A DNA stretch of 64,000 bases from Paraburkholderia aromaticivorans (GCF_012689525.1 NZ_CP051514.1:992001-1056000), one strand, 5' to 3'. Positions 18,475 through 27,034 are shown, numbered from the stretch's first letter. Notes: generated by a model from the sequence alone, not told the origin. Program-made: numbers and translations.

Positions 18475-18630
18475 TTCCTGAATCGAGCTCTCGCATTATA
18501 GTTTTCCTTCCGGGTACACGACCATACTGACCTTCCCCGCACTTGCATTTAGCGTCCATTAATCAACCAACGGCGACATCGTGCGATGGTCGGCGTACAG
18601 ACGTGGACGAGAGCATGCAAAAGTTGGGGA

Positions 18631-18647
18631 GGCTCCCAAGGGGAGCC
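18631..18647. terminator. Hairpin downstream of the metabolic series
   Basis: GGCTCCC and GGGAGCC are separated by AAG, giving a 7-bp stem with a 3-base loop 157 bases after the dehydrogenase stop and before the IS6 transposase. No T-run follows, so it may be a weak terminator or a structure at an IS end. Confidence 0.35.
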
Positions 18648-18718
18648 GAGTGGGTCGTGTCGCGCTAAGGGTGCAGGAGTAAAATCCAGGCGGAAATTTC
18701 CCTGAAGTGAAGCGAGAT

Positions 18719-19378
18719 ATGAAGAAGGCGACTGCGAGAAAAGCCCTGCCTGCCGGCGTATCGAAGGTACGGAAGCGCCTGCACTATCCGCTGGACGTAA
18801 TCCTGCTGTGTGTGCGGTGGTATGTGGCCTACCCGCTGAGCCTACGCCACCTGGAGGAGATGATGGCCGAACGGGGTTTCGAGGTTGATCATTCGAGCAT
18901 GCATCGCTGGGTGATCAAACTTGTGCCGTTGTTCGAGAAGGCCTTTCGCAGACAAAAACGCCCACTCGGCAAGAGCTGGAGAATGGCTGAAACCTACGTC
19001 AAGGTGCGTGACCAGTGGAAGTACTTGTATCGCGCAGTGGACAAGGCCGGCAACACGGTGGACTTCCTGTTGCGGGCGCATCGCGACAGGGCTGCCGCGC
19101 GCCGCTATTTCGAGAAAGCCATCGATCAGAACGGTGCGCCTCAGACCGTGACCATGGACATAAGCGGGGCCAATCTGGCCGCCCTCCAGGCCATCAACGC
19201 TGACCGGGAAACGCCCATCAAGGTCCGGCAGGTCAAGTATTCGAACAACATCGTCGAACAGGATCATCGGGCCATCAAACGCCGAATCAGGCCAATAATG
19301 GGCTTCAAGGATTTCCGATGTGCTCGCATCATCCTGTCAGGCATTGAGACGAATGAAATGAACGCGTCCCACTCGTGA
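18719..19378 (+). CDS. IS6-family transposase, first catalytic Asp replaced
   Basis: About 219 residues, nearly full length for IS6. It has the N-terminal HTH (SLRHLEEMMAERGFEVDHSS), the second catalytic Asp in VTMDISGANLAAL, and Glu in NIVEQDHRAIKRRIRP. The usual WRxDETYxKV reads WRMAETYVKV: the codon at 18986-18988 is GCT (Ala) where GAT/GAC (Asp) is expected. The protein should therefore be catalytically dead although the frame is open. The C-terminus (GIETNEMNASHS) also differs from the usual ending. The IS110 gene starts 104 bases downstream. Confidence 0.85.
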   Translation: MKKATARKALPAGVSKVRKRLHYPLDVILLCVRWYVAYPLSLRHLEEMMAERGFEVDHSSMHRWVIKLVPLFEKAFRRQKRPLGKSWRMAETYVKVRDQWKYLYRAVDKAGNTVDFLLRAHRDRAAARRYFEKAIDQNGAPQTVTMDISGANLAALQAINADRETPIKVRQVKYSNNIVEQDHRAIKRRIRPIMGFKDFRCARIILSGIETNEMNASHS

Positions 19379-19482
19379 GTGGTGGAAAAAATAGGGAGAA
19401 GTGGACTCTCACGGGCCGACGGCATCAGCGTGCTCAGAATGGACGATCATGAAGATCTTCACAGGCAACCGGAGAGTCCGAA

Positions 19483-20502
19483 ATGAAGCTTACGCCAGTT
19501 GGAATTGACATTGCAAAGGCCGTCTTTCAGGTCCACTACGTGGATGGAGAAACCGGCGAGATTGTGAACAAGCCGATCAAACGGGCAAAGTTCCTTGAGT
19601 ATTTTGCGAACCGTGCACCCTGCCTGATCGGTATGGAAGCGTGTGGTGGTGCGCAGCACTGGGCACGAGCGCTGACGAGGATGGGACACCAGGTAAGACT
19701 AATCCCTGCGGAGTTTGCCAAGGCGTTCAACATCCGAAACAAGAACGATGCGGCGGACGCACGGGCGATCTGGCTGGCCGTGCAGCAACCTGGCAGGCCG
19801 GTCGCGGTCAAGACAGAAGCACAGCAGGCGGTGCTGGCGCTGCACCGGATGCGGCAGCAGTTGGTTAAGTTCCGGACGATGCAGATCAACAGTCTGCGTG
19901 GCTTGCTGACCGAATACGGCGAAGTGATGGGCAAGAACCGCTCGGCATTGGACAAAGCAATACCAGTCGTGCTGGCAAGGGTCGCAGAGCGTCTGCCGGC
20001 GGTCCTGATAGATACGCTGCGCGAACAGTGGAACGGCTTGACTAAGCTGGATGAGCAGATTGCTGAAATCGAGCGGCGGTTACGTCAGTGGATGAAGGAA
20101 GACCAAGCGGTTAAAGCGATTATCGCGATTCCGGGTGTCGGCGTACTGACGGCGACAGCGGCGGTTGCGACGATGGGCGATGCGAAAGCCTTCAGATCCG
20201 GACGGGAGTTTGCCGCCTGGATTGGACTTGTGCCGAAGCAGACGGGCTCGGGTGGCAAGGTAAGCCTGCTGGGTATCAGCAAACGCGGAGATACGTATCT
20301 CCGCACGCTGCTGATTCACGGCGCGCGCAGCGTGCTGCATCACGCGAAGGAACCGGGTCCATGGGTCGAGCAGATCAGCAAACGACGGCCAGTGAATGTG
20401 GTGATCGTGGCGCTCGCCAACAAGATGGCGAGAATGATCTGGGCGATCCTGGCGCATGAGCGGCAGTACCAGAAAGGATACGTCAGCGCGAAGCCAGCAT
20501 AA
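19483..20502 (+). CDS. IS110-family transposase (first copy)
   Basis: A 339-residue DEDD recombinase. The RuvC-like N-domain has VGIDIAKAVFQVH (Asp), GMEACGGAQHW (Glu) and NDAADARAIW (Asp-Asp). The C-terminal Tnp20 domain has IPGVGVLTATAAVA, FAAWIGLVPKQTGSGGK with the nucleophile-type serine, and ISKRGDTYLRTLLIHGA. IS110 enzymes are guided by a bridge RNA from the element's non-coding end. It appears intact. The flanking non-coding arms (19379-19482 and 20503-20982) may hold that RNA. Confidence 0.93.
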   Translation: MKLTPVGIDIAKAVFQVHYVDGETGEIVNKPIKRAKFLEYFANRAPCLIGMEACGGAQHWARALTRMGHQVRLIPAEFAKAFNIRNKNDAADARAIWLAVQQPGRPVAVKTEAQQAVLALHRMRQQLVKFRTMQINSLRGLLTEYGEVMGKNRSALDKAIPVVLARVAERLPAVLIDTLREQWNGLTKLDEQIAEIERRLRQWMKEDQAVKAIIAIPGVGVLTATAAVATMGDAKAFRSGREFAAWIGLVPKQTGSGGKVSLLGISKRGDTYLRTLLIHGARSVLHHAKEPGPWVEQISKRRPVNVVIVALANKMARMIWAILAHERQYQKGYVSAKPA

Positions 20503-20982
20503 CCAGCGCTTAGCGCTACGAAGGAGATTAACCTTTACACAGGGTGATAGTCGAAAGGTTGCGTAGGAAATCGTATGCGATGACACCCATTAGCGGGTTC
20601 GTGTCAAGCGAGCAAGCAAAACCCACGGCTGTCAGCAGCCGGGTTCGATGCCTGATTGCAGTAGCTGAGCGCGCCCGTTTCTTCAATTCCTGGCTTGCGA
20701 CGGATCGCGCCAGACACCCATCAGGATCAAGCGATCGGCGTACTGCGGTTGCCTGTCGCCCTGGTGGCTGCGCCACCCCAGAAGAACTTTGGTACCGCAA
20801 TGCGTCCATGGGGTTCGCACAAGTGCAAGGGCTGCCGGGTTGTCGGCGCCAATCCACAGCTGGCTCGCATTGCGGGCGATCCGCTTTTACTGCATATCGG
20901 GGACGGCGGCACAGCATCCTATTCAAACCAAAGTGGTTGAATACCAGTCATCACATGAGGCTTGCGGCCGCCGTCGTTAGCT
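20503..20982. other. Non-coding stretch between two IS110 genes; candidate bridge-RNA region
   Basis: 480 bases between converging IS110 transposase genes with no credible gene. IS110-type elements carry a structured guide RNA in one non-coding end, so part of this stretch probably belongs to the end of one or both elements. I could not locate the exact element ends or the RNA by eye. Confidence 0.3.
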
Positions 20983-21996
20983 CTACGTAAAGCAGCGCGT
21001 TATATCGAATGGCTTGTGCTCCTTCAGCATGTGGAAGCATGCGCGGGCGAGCTTGTGCGCCAAAGCTTTGCGCGCCAGGATGGTATTGGTCTTGACCTTC
21101 TTTCGCTCGTAGAATCGTTTGGCCTCAGCGCAATAGCGCAGCGCGAAGTTGGCCGCTTCGATGAACGCCCAGGACAGATACGGGTTGCCATTCTTTGTAT
21201 TGCCTTCGCCTTTCTTCTTGCCGTTGCTCATGTGCTGGCTGTCGACGCAGCGCGCATAGGAAGCAAAGGTGCCGGCGCTGGCGAACCGCTCAATAGTGCC
21301 CACCTCCAGCAGAATGACGGTTGCAAGAGTCTGACCTATGCCCGGCACCGTCGTCAGCAACGTGTAGTCAGGGTTCGGTGCGACTTTTTCGTGAAGACGT
21401 TTTTCCAGGAGGTCGATCTGCGTGCAAAGCGTTGTTATGACCGCGACGTTGGCCTGAACCGCGAGTGCGATGTCGTCTGGCAGGTGCATTTGTTTGATGG
21501 TTTCTCCGTCCAGTCGCTTGACCTGGTTGCTCGTGATTCGCTTGCCGAACTGGCGTGCCGTAATGTTCTCGACCGCGAGGATGTGGCTGGTGCGACTTCG
21601 TACGAGTTGCATCCGTTTCCTTGCAAGATCACGAACGGCACGCTGTTGTGGCGGCAGGATGGTCCCTGTCGGAAGTATCCCCAGCCGCAGCAGGTGAGCC
21701 AGGTAACGCGCATCGGTCTCATCGCCGCTGTGTTTGAGTCCATCGTATTTCTTGATAGCCGTCGTATTGGCGAGATGCACTTTGAAGCCCGCTTCCTGCA
21801 ACCCGTCGACAAGCCAGTACCAGTTGAAGGTGGATTCGACCACGACGCCGGCCAGCTCCGCTCGCCATGGTGAAAGAAACGCAAGGATTTTTGGCAAGTC
21901 GTTAGGCATGCGCTTTTCCGCGACCACCCGGTCCGCCTCATCGGTCACAGTCACGACGCTGTTATTCGAATGCAGGTCAATTCCGCTATATTTCAT
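20983..21996 (-). CDS. IS110-family transposase (second, unrelated copy)
   Basis: A 337-residue DEDD recombinase starting at ATG 21996 after GGGAGG. The N-domain has YSGIDLHSNNSVV (Asp), VVESTFNWYWLVDGL (Glu), and DETDARYLAHLL (Asp). The C-domain has LTTVPGIGQTLATVILLEVG and FASYARCVDSQHMSNGKKKG. It is clearly different from the copy at 19483, belonging to another IS110 subgroup. It appears intact. It lies next to the group II intron fragment, which it may have truncated. Confidence 0.93.
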   Translation of the reverse strand: MKYSGIDLHSNNSVVTVTDEADRVVAEKRMPNDLPKILAFLSPWRAELAGVVVESTFNWYWLVDGLQEAGFKVHLANTTAIKKYDGLKHSGDETDARYLAHLLRLGILPTGTILPPQQRAVRDLARKRMQLVRSRTSHILAVENITARQFGKRITSNQVKRLDGETIKQMHLPDDIALAVQANVAVITTLCTQIDLLEKRLHEKVAPNPDYTLLTTVPGIGQTLATVILLEVGTIERFASAGTFASYARCVDSQHMSNGKKKGEGNTKNGNPYLSWAFIEAANFALRYCAEAKRFYERKKVKTNTILARKALAHKLARACFHMLKEHKPFDITRCFT

Positions 21997-22099
21997 CACA
22001 GCCTCCCTTCGGTTAAAGCAGTTGGCAAACTCACTTTAACCCCGCCGCCTCCATGACGACGGTGGGAGGCCCGCTAGATGATTTTCAAGCCAGGTAGGA

Positions 22100-22657
22100 C
22101 CGGGACTCGTTAAACCTGAATATGCATAGGAGCTTTGAGCTCGTGAGACGAATGAGGTGCGAGTCAGCGGATTTCATAGTGGCCCGCAGCGGTCGTATCC
22201 GCTGTAACAAGGCCGAATATAGATTTGCAGCCCATCCTGTCTGTCAGAACACACGAAAACTCGCGCAAACGGGACGCGTTCATATAGATGCATATGATCA
22301 GGAAAGGCCAGATGAAGGACAACGGCGTTACCCGAACCGCTGCTGCCCAGTTCTATTCGTTGGTAGCATAAGGATTCCTTGCCGTCGCGGAATTTTCTCG
22401 CCTCGCTGAACTTATCGCGACACAACCTTCCCCGATAGGGTCGTCGGATCGGCCTGCGCATCGACATTTTCTTGGCTTGCTCGGCGTTCACTCGCGTTAC
22501 GGCCTGCACACTCGCGCTGTCACCAATTCGTGACACGCATAACCGAAGGCTTCAGCCACTTCGTTACCTCCATAGCTGCTCCGGTTGCTTCCGGCTGGAG
22601 CGGTTGCCGGGTGGGACTTGCACCCACTGGAAAGCGCCACCTTTTCACGGCGCACAC
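22100..22657 (-). ncRNA. Group II intron 5' fragment (domain I), no maturase gene
   Basis: On the minus strand the sequence from 22657 starts GTGTGCGCC, a group II intron-like 5' end. It folds into GCGCC/GGCGC (22634-22638 with 22649-22653) and GGGTG/CACCC around a 7-base loop (22609-22625), the latter part reading GTGCAAGTCCCACC as in domain I of many bacterial introns. Just before the 5' end, exon bases CTGCTCCGG (minus strand) pair over 9 bp with CCGGAGCAG inside the intron (complement of 22576-22584), as an IBS/EBS contact would. No reverse transcriptase gene follows; the IS110 copy lies where it would continue. The inner end at about 22100 is a guess. Confidence 0.5.
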
Positions 22658-22956
22658 CCGGAGCAGTCTTTCGACGCCATGTCGTGCGAACGGCAGTTTT
22701 GATCTGCTAACCGCCATACAGCCGAGGCTTGTTCAACCGTGGTCGGCCCAGCTACGAAGGGCGGCAGGCGGTCAGCAAGGCGAGCGCTTCCCGGAGCAAG
22801 ACCACTGATGCGCTGACGTCCGACTCCGCCCCGTCCGGCGGCGAGGACTTCCCCAGCTTAGGGCGGGTTAGGGGTGGGGCATCGTCACCCAAGAACGCTT
22901 GCATGCTCAAAAAATGTGCAAATCTTTGCCCGCTCCACTTTTGGAATATCCTAGAA

Positions 22957-22987
22957 TTGACTTACCCGATGCGGGGCGGCATATACG
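22957..22987 (+). promoter_or_regulatory. Possible promoter of the passenger SDR gene
   Basis: TTGACT at 22957-22962 and TATACG at 22982-22987 (19-base spacing; ATATAC at 22981 gives 18) lie 46-76 bases before the SDR start. It is a plausible sigma-70 type promoter, judged by eye only. Confidence 0.3.
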
Positions 22988-23032
22988 CTCCGGGAAAGAG
23001 TACCAGGCTAGCGTTTAGGTGGAGGTGACCTC

Positions 23033-23773
23033 ATGGCAATCGCGCTAATCACTGGAGCCAGCCGGGGCATTGGTGCGGCTATTGCGGCGGTTCTGGCCGA
23101 ACGCGGATACAAGGTGGTCGTCAACCATCGCGCCAGCGCATCCCAGGCCGAGGACGTGGTCGCGACTATCGTCGCAGCCGGTGGAGAAGCCGTGGCGATT
23201 AAAGCCGACGTCACCGAACCTAACGATGTCGCGACCATGGTCGATGAAATCAAGCAGCGGTGGGGTGAAGTCGACGTTCTCGTGCACAACGCGTTGACGC
23301 CGTATGACGTTACCTCGTTCGCCAACCTGAACTGGGAGCAACTCGGCGGCAAGCTGAATACTGAGCTGCGGGCCGCCTTCCTGACAACGAAGGCTGTTGT
23401 GCCAGGAATGATTTCTCGTGGCCATGGGCGGCTGATCTATATGAGTACCCTGCTGTCGCGTCATCCGCGTGATGGAATGATTGCGCTGGGCACCGCTAAG
23501 GCCGCCCTGGACCAGTTCGTGCGGTACGTCGCTTTGGAACTGGCACCGCACGGCATCACCGCCAACCTCGTCGCACCGACCACCGTGGAAGGCGCTACTT
23601 CGACGGGGCTAGTCTCGCCCGAACGGCTGGAGGCGCTCGCGGCGTCGATACCGATGCGACGGCTCGCCCGTCCCGACGAGGTGGCCAACACGGTGGCGTT
23701 CCTGGCAAGTGACGCTTCGGGTTTCACCACCGGCCACTACATTCCGGTGAGTGGGGGCTTTGGAATGGAGTGA
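23033..23773 (+). CDS. SDR-family protein lacking the catalytic tyrosine
   Basis: A 246-residue FabG-like protein after GGAGGTGACC. It has TGASRGIG at residues 7-14, a VHNAL variant of NNAG, and the Ser in IYMSTLLS. At the active site, where YxxxK is expected, the sequence reads IALGTAKAAL: Lys is kept but Tyr is replaced by Leu. The C-terminal PVSGGFG is normal. Such divergent SDRs may act as non-classical reductases, lyases or scaffolds. It is first in a three-gene set with an NMT1-like and a VOC protein, enclosed by IS110 and IS630. Confidence 0.86.
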   Translation: MAIALITGASRGIGAAIAAVLAERGYKVVVNHRASASQAEDVVATIVAAGGEAVAIKADVTEPNDVATMVDEIKQRWGEVDVLVHNALTPYDVTSFANLNWEQLGGKLNTELRAAFLTTKAVVPGMISRGHGRLIYMSTLLSRHPRDGMIALGTAKAALDQFVRYVALELAPHGITANLVAPTTVEGATSTGLVSPERLEALAASIPMRRLARPDEVANTVAFLASDASGFTTGHYIPVSGGFGME

Positions 23774-23817
23774 ACACAACGAGCACGCGAATCGTCCGAG
23801 ATTCGGAGAGCAGTATT

Positions 23818-23880
23818 TTGCCAATGCGATTGATTGACCTGACAGAGGTGTTAATTGCCAATGCACTCGATTGACCTGAC
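23818..23880. repeat. 26-bp near-direct repeat at the NMT1-like gene start
   Basis: Positions 23818-23843 and 23855-23880 match at 23 of 26 bases (both begin TTGCCAATGC and end GATTGACCTGAC), offset by 37. The second copy contains the start codons of the NMT1-like gene. The first could start a 16-codon frame ending just inside the gene. It looks like a small tandem duplication of the gene's 5' end. Confidence 0.55.
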
Positions 23881-24727
23881 TTATATGGGGAGTGGTACTC
23901 ACGAAGAGCTGATCGCGCATGTGGCCGATCAAGAGGGATATTTCGAAGACGAAGGTGTCCACGTCGCCCTCCGCGACGGAGCCGCGTGGAAGATTGAACG
24001 CGTGCGCGCCGGCGTAACCATCGGTCTGGGCCGGACTCTATTGTCGCGGCTGACCGACGGCATCCAATGGACGGCCCTCGCGGTCAACACCCATCGTCCG
24101 CTCTTTTGGTTCCTTGGCGCTAACGGGGTGCAATCCATGGACGATCTTCGAGGGCGCCGACTGGCGATCCACGGGGCTCGCACCGCCCCCGGGGTTTTCG
24201 GGCGGATCGTGCTGCGCAAGCACGGGTTGGACCCCGATCGCGACCTGGAATGCGTGGAACGAATCCCGGGTGACTACCAGATGGACCTGCGACGTCTTCG
24301 CGACGGCTCGATTGACGCGGCCTACGTGGGCAGCACGTTAGCGCCCGAACAGGTCGCCAACGAGGAGGGTTTTTCGGTGTTGTGCTGGGTGGGTGACCAC
24401 TTTCAGATCCCCACCGTGGGACTCGTCGTGGACCCTGCGCGCATCTCACTCGACGATCCGGCCCTGCAGGCGCTGGTGCGGGCCAACAAGCGGGCGCTCA
24501 AGACGATCGCCGAACAACCCAGTCTCGCGGTCAAATACATCACTTCGATGTTGGGCCGACTGACCAGCGAGGAAGCGGAGCAACACTACGAGCGGTACGT
24601 CCGCCCGTATTTCAATTCCGACGGTCGGGTGGACCTCAAAGTCGCCCAGCAGGGGGTCGCCGCGGTCGCCACCGAACTTGGCATCCCAGTGGGAACCGCT
24701 GACCAGATGTATCTCCCGGCCTTGTAA
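23855..24727 (+). CDS. NMT1/SsuA-like substrate-binding-fold protein without signal peptide
   Basis: A 290-residue protein with the periplasmic-binding fold of the NMT1/THI5 group: TYMGSGTHEELIAHVADQEG, GANGVQSMDDLRGRRLAIHG and GSTLAPEQVANEEGF are characteristic. No signal peptide or lipobox is present, so it is probably cytoplasmic, like phthalate-type decarboxylases and THI5-type enzymes, rather than an ABC transporter component; no permease or ATPase gene is nearby. The start may be TTG at 23855 (AGAGG six bases before) or ATG at 23861. Confidence 0.72.
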   Translation: MPMHSIDLTYMGSGTHEELIAHVADQEGYFEDEGVHVALRDGAAWKIERVRAGVTIGLGRTLLSRLTDGIQWTALAVNTHRPLFWFLGANGVQSMDDLRGRRLAIHGARTAPGVFGRIVLRKHGLDPDRDLECVERIPGDYQMDLRRLRDGSIDAAYVGSTLAPEQVANEEGFSVLCWVGDHFQIPTVGLVVDPARISLDDPALQALVRANKRALKTIAEQPSLAVKYITSMLGRLTSEEAEQHYERYVRPYFNSDGRVDLKVAQQGVAAVATELGIPVGTADQMYLPAL

Positions 24728-24945
24728 GCGGGCCGCGGTGTGGCGTCATATCTCTTCTGCATGGCCGTTTACAGGGTGAAGCCGACCCGTGAACGTCCGA
24801 CTGACGACGCACATGAACGGCGGTTTGTGGCCGAAGGCACTTGCATCACCTGGTGAGCTAGAAATGCCGGTATTCCCGTTCAATTTCATAGGCGGGAGGC
24901 TTGAGGCGCACACTAGAAAACACTGTATCGGAATCGGAGTCCTCA

Positions 24946-25392
24946 ATGAACAGCGTACAAATCGAGCAGAAGAATTATGAGATGCCCCCGCGAGAGGGGA
25001 TCAGCATCGCGCATTTTCTCACCGTCGCCGACATCGAGCGATCGGCCCGATACTACGAAAAGGTCTTCGGCGCTCGTATTCTGAGCCTCGGTGACGGCAA
25101 CGCGCCGGGGTACCTTCAGCTTGCGAATATCTGGATGATTCTGAACGTTGGAGGCGGGCCGACCCCGGATAAGCCGACGGTAACGCTCAGCGTCCCCGAC
25201 CCGAATCACATCAACAACTTTTTGAATTTCCGCGTTGCAGATATTCAAGCGTGCTATGAATTATGGAAAAGTCGAGGAGCGGAGTTCATCACGGAGCCGA
25301 TCCCCAAGTACGGCGAGACGCGCTGCTACATCCGCGATCCTGATGGATATATTATCGAGGTCGGACAGAGCACCGACCTGGTCTACGGTTGA
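24946..25392 (+). CDS. VOC-superfamily (glyoxalase/dioxygenase-fold) protein
   Basis: A 148-residue protein starting at ATG 24946 after GGAG. It shows the paired beta-alpha-beta-beta-beta modules: ISIAHFLTVADIERSARYYE with a metal-type His23 at the start, and INNFLNFRVADIQACYELWK to RCYIRDPDGYIIEVGQ with Glu as the last ligand. Members are lyases, isomerases or extradiol dioxygenases. It ends the passenger set; IS630 inserted about 50 bases after its stop. Confidence 0.85.
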   Translation: MNSVQIEQKNYEMPPREGISIAHFLTVADIERSARYYEKVFGARILSLGDGNAPGYLQLANIWMILNVGGGPTPDKPTVTLSVPDPNHINNFLNFRVADIQACYELWKSRGAEFITEPIPKYGETRCYIRDPDGYIIEVGQSTDLVYG

Positions 25393-25445
25393 CGCTCGGC
25401 CCGGATTGGATGCCTTAAACGTTTACGGATGCCCGGTTAGTGCTA

Positions 25446-26610
25446 GTGTTGTGCGTCATAAATAATGCAACTTAATTGCGATTTGCGAGTCTCCTTTACT
25501 TGGAGGGAGAACTCATGAGAATCGCGGCGAAAGTTGAGCTGAGTGAAGCACAGCGCGAACAGTTAGAGACATGGGCTAAAGGTCGGAGGGTCCCGGTTCG
25601 ACTGGCCGAGCGTGCCAAGATGATTTTGCTCGCGGCGCAGGGCAAGACGGACAAAGAGATCGGTGCGGACCTTGCTATCTGGCGAGGCACGGTGGCACGC
25701 TGGCGCGCTCGCTTTATAGCTGACGGTGTGACCGGAATCGAGGGGGATGAGACGCGACCCGGGCGCAAGCCGAAGATCTCCGCCCGCAAGGTCAAGAGCA
25801 TCGTGACGCTGACGACGCAGCAGCGTCCGGATAACGCGACGCATTGGAGTACGCGCAGCATGGCGGCGGTGGCCGGCGTCAGTGCCGCGAGCGTGCGGCG
25901 CATCTGGCAAGCGCACGGCCTCAAGCCGCATCGGGTAGAGAGCTTCAAGGTATCGAACGACAAGCACTTCGTCGAGAAACTCGAGGACATCGTTGGGCTG
26001 TATCTCGATCCCCCGGAGCACGCATTGGTCTTGTGCTGCGATGAGAAGAGCCAGATCCAGGCGCTTGACCGGACCCAGCCGGGATTGCCGCTCAAGCGTG
26101 GTCGCTGTCAAACGATGACACACGATTACAAGCGCCATGGTGTGACGACGCTGTTTGCCGCGATGAACACGCTCGACGGGAGTGTCATTGGCCAGTGCCA
26201 GACAAAACATCGTCACCAGGAGTGGCTGAGCTTCTTGCGCAAGATCGATCGCAACACGCCCAAGGGCAAGGAACTGCATTTGATCGCTGACAACTATGCA
26301 ACTCATAAGCATCCCGAGGTAAAGGCGTGGCTTGCCAAGCATCCGCGATTCCACATGCATTTCACGCCCACCAGTGCCTCCTGGCTCAACATGGTCGAGC
26401 GCTTCTTTCGTGACTTGTCAGAGAACCAGTTGCGACGTGCGGTCTTCCGCTCGGTACCTGAATTGATCTCCACCATCGAACAGTACGTGGAGAAGCACAA
26501 TCATCATCCGAAACCGTTCATCTGGACGGCAAAGGCTTCCGACATCCTGGCCAAAGTCACGCGTGCCAGGTCCAAGCTGAATAAGATGCAATCCGTTTGA
26601 CGCAGACCAC
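25446..26610. mobile_element. IS630-family insertion sequence, complete
   Basis: Inverted ends CTAGTGTTGTGCGTCA (25443-25458) and TGACGCAGACCACTAG (26598-26613) match at 14 of 16 positions as reverse complements. TA at 25444-25445 and 26611-26612 fits the TA target duplication typical of IS630. Length about 1165 bp, with one intact transposase gene. Confidence 0.8.
25515..26600 (+). CDS. IS630-family transposase
   Basis: A 361-residue DDE transposase from ATG 25515 after GGAGGG. The N-terminal HTH region has GKTDKEIGADLAIWRGTVARW; catalytic Asp in VLCCDEKSQIQALDR, second Asp in HLIADNYATHKHPEV, and Glu in SWLNMVERFFRDLSE. All acidic residues are present and the frame is intact, so the element may be active. 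It ends inside the right terminal repeat. Confidence 0.93.
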   Translation: MRIAAKVELSEAQREQLETWAKGRRVPVRLAERAKMILLAAQGKTDKEIGADLAIWRGTVARWRARFIADGVTGIEGDETRPGRKPKISARKVKSIVTLTTQQRPDNATHWSTRSMAAVAGVSAASVRRIWQAHGLKPHRVESFKVSNDKHFVEKLEDIVGLYLDPPEHALVLCCDEKSQIQALDRTQPGLPLKRGRCQTMTHDYKRHGVTTLFAAMNTLDGSVIGQCQTKHRHQEWLSFLRKIDRNTPKGKELHLIADNYATHKHPEVKAWLAKHPRFHMHFTPTSASWLNMVERFFRDLSENQLRRAVFRSVPELISTIEQYVEKHNHHPKPFIWTAKASDILAKVTRARSKLNKMQSV

Positions 26611-26915
26611 TAGCTGATTGGCGCGAAGCGCTCCGGCCCTCAACTGCCGAATCGCGAGCCTGAGCGGTCCGACCGCGGCGCACTGACTGTTGCACCGTCC
26701 GAAGCAGAGGCGGCGCCTTGCGCTCTCCGATTGTAGCTAAGCTGACGAGCCTGAATACGCCTCACGCAGCCGGCATGCCGGAAAGCGGACAGATCGAATG
26801 TCGCCTGAGGGTCGCGTGGGGCCGATCGCCGTCGGGCAGAAGCGGTCCGTCACTGCCAACCGGGGAGCATCCGTTCTTGGCCGGTCAGCGACCGCTCGCT
26901 GACCGGCCTGACAAC

Positions 26916-26990
26916 CTATACCTCCGTCTGCTCGGCGATTTCGAGCGCATCATCTACCTCGATGCCGAGGTATCGCACTGTACTTTCGAG
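26916..26990 (-). pseudogene. Tyrosine-recombinase C-terminal tail (24 residues)
   Basis: The minus strand reads LESTVRYLGIEVDDALEIAE and ends TEV at a TAG (26916-26918), the well-known tail of phage-type integrases including the nucleophile Tyr in VRYLG. The gene is cut at its CTCGA codons exactly where a 32-bp palindrome begins (26986-27017). The 300 bases to its left (26614-26915) hold no recognisable gene. Confidence 0.7.
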
Positions 26991-27017
26991 CCTATTGACT
27001 GCAGTCAATAGGCTCGA
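26986..27017. repeat. Perfect 32-bp palindrome centred on CTGCAG
   Basis: The stretch reads the same on both strands for 32 bases (left arm TCGAGCCTATTGACTG). It lies exactly at the junction between the integrase tail to its left and a RIT-type end to its right. It may be a recombination crossover site or a fusion point of two element ends. Confidence 0.85.
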
Positions 27018-27034
27018 CTATCTCCCGCGCGGAA

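Noticed and set aside
20962..21873. A 303-codon plus-strand frame antisense to the second IS110 gene
   Set aside because: The minus-strand frame has all IS110 catalytic motifs; the plus-strand translation has none.
22576..22666. A cloverleaf-like arrangement of stems that looked like a tRNA
   Set aside because: The loops lack the conserved T-loop and anticodon-loop bases, there is no CCA-type end, and the pairing is better explained as group II intron domain I with an exon contact.
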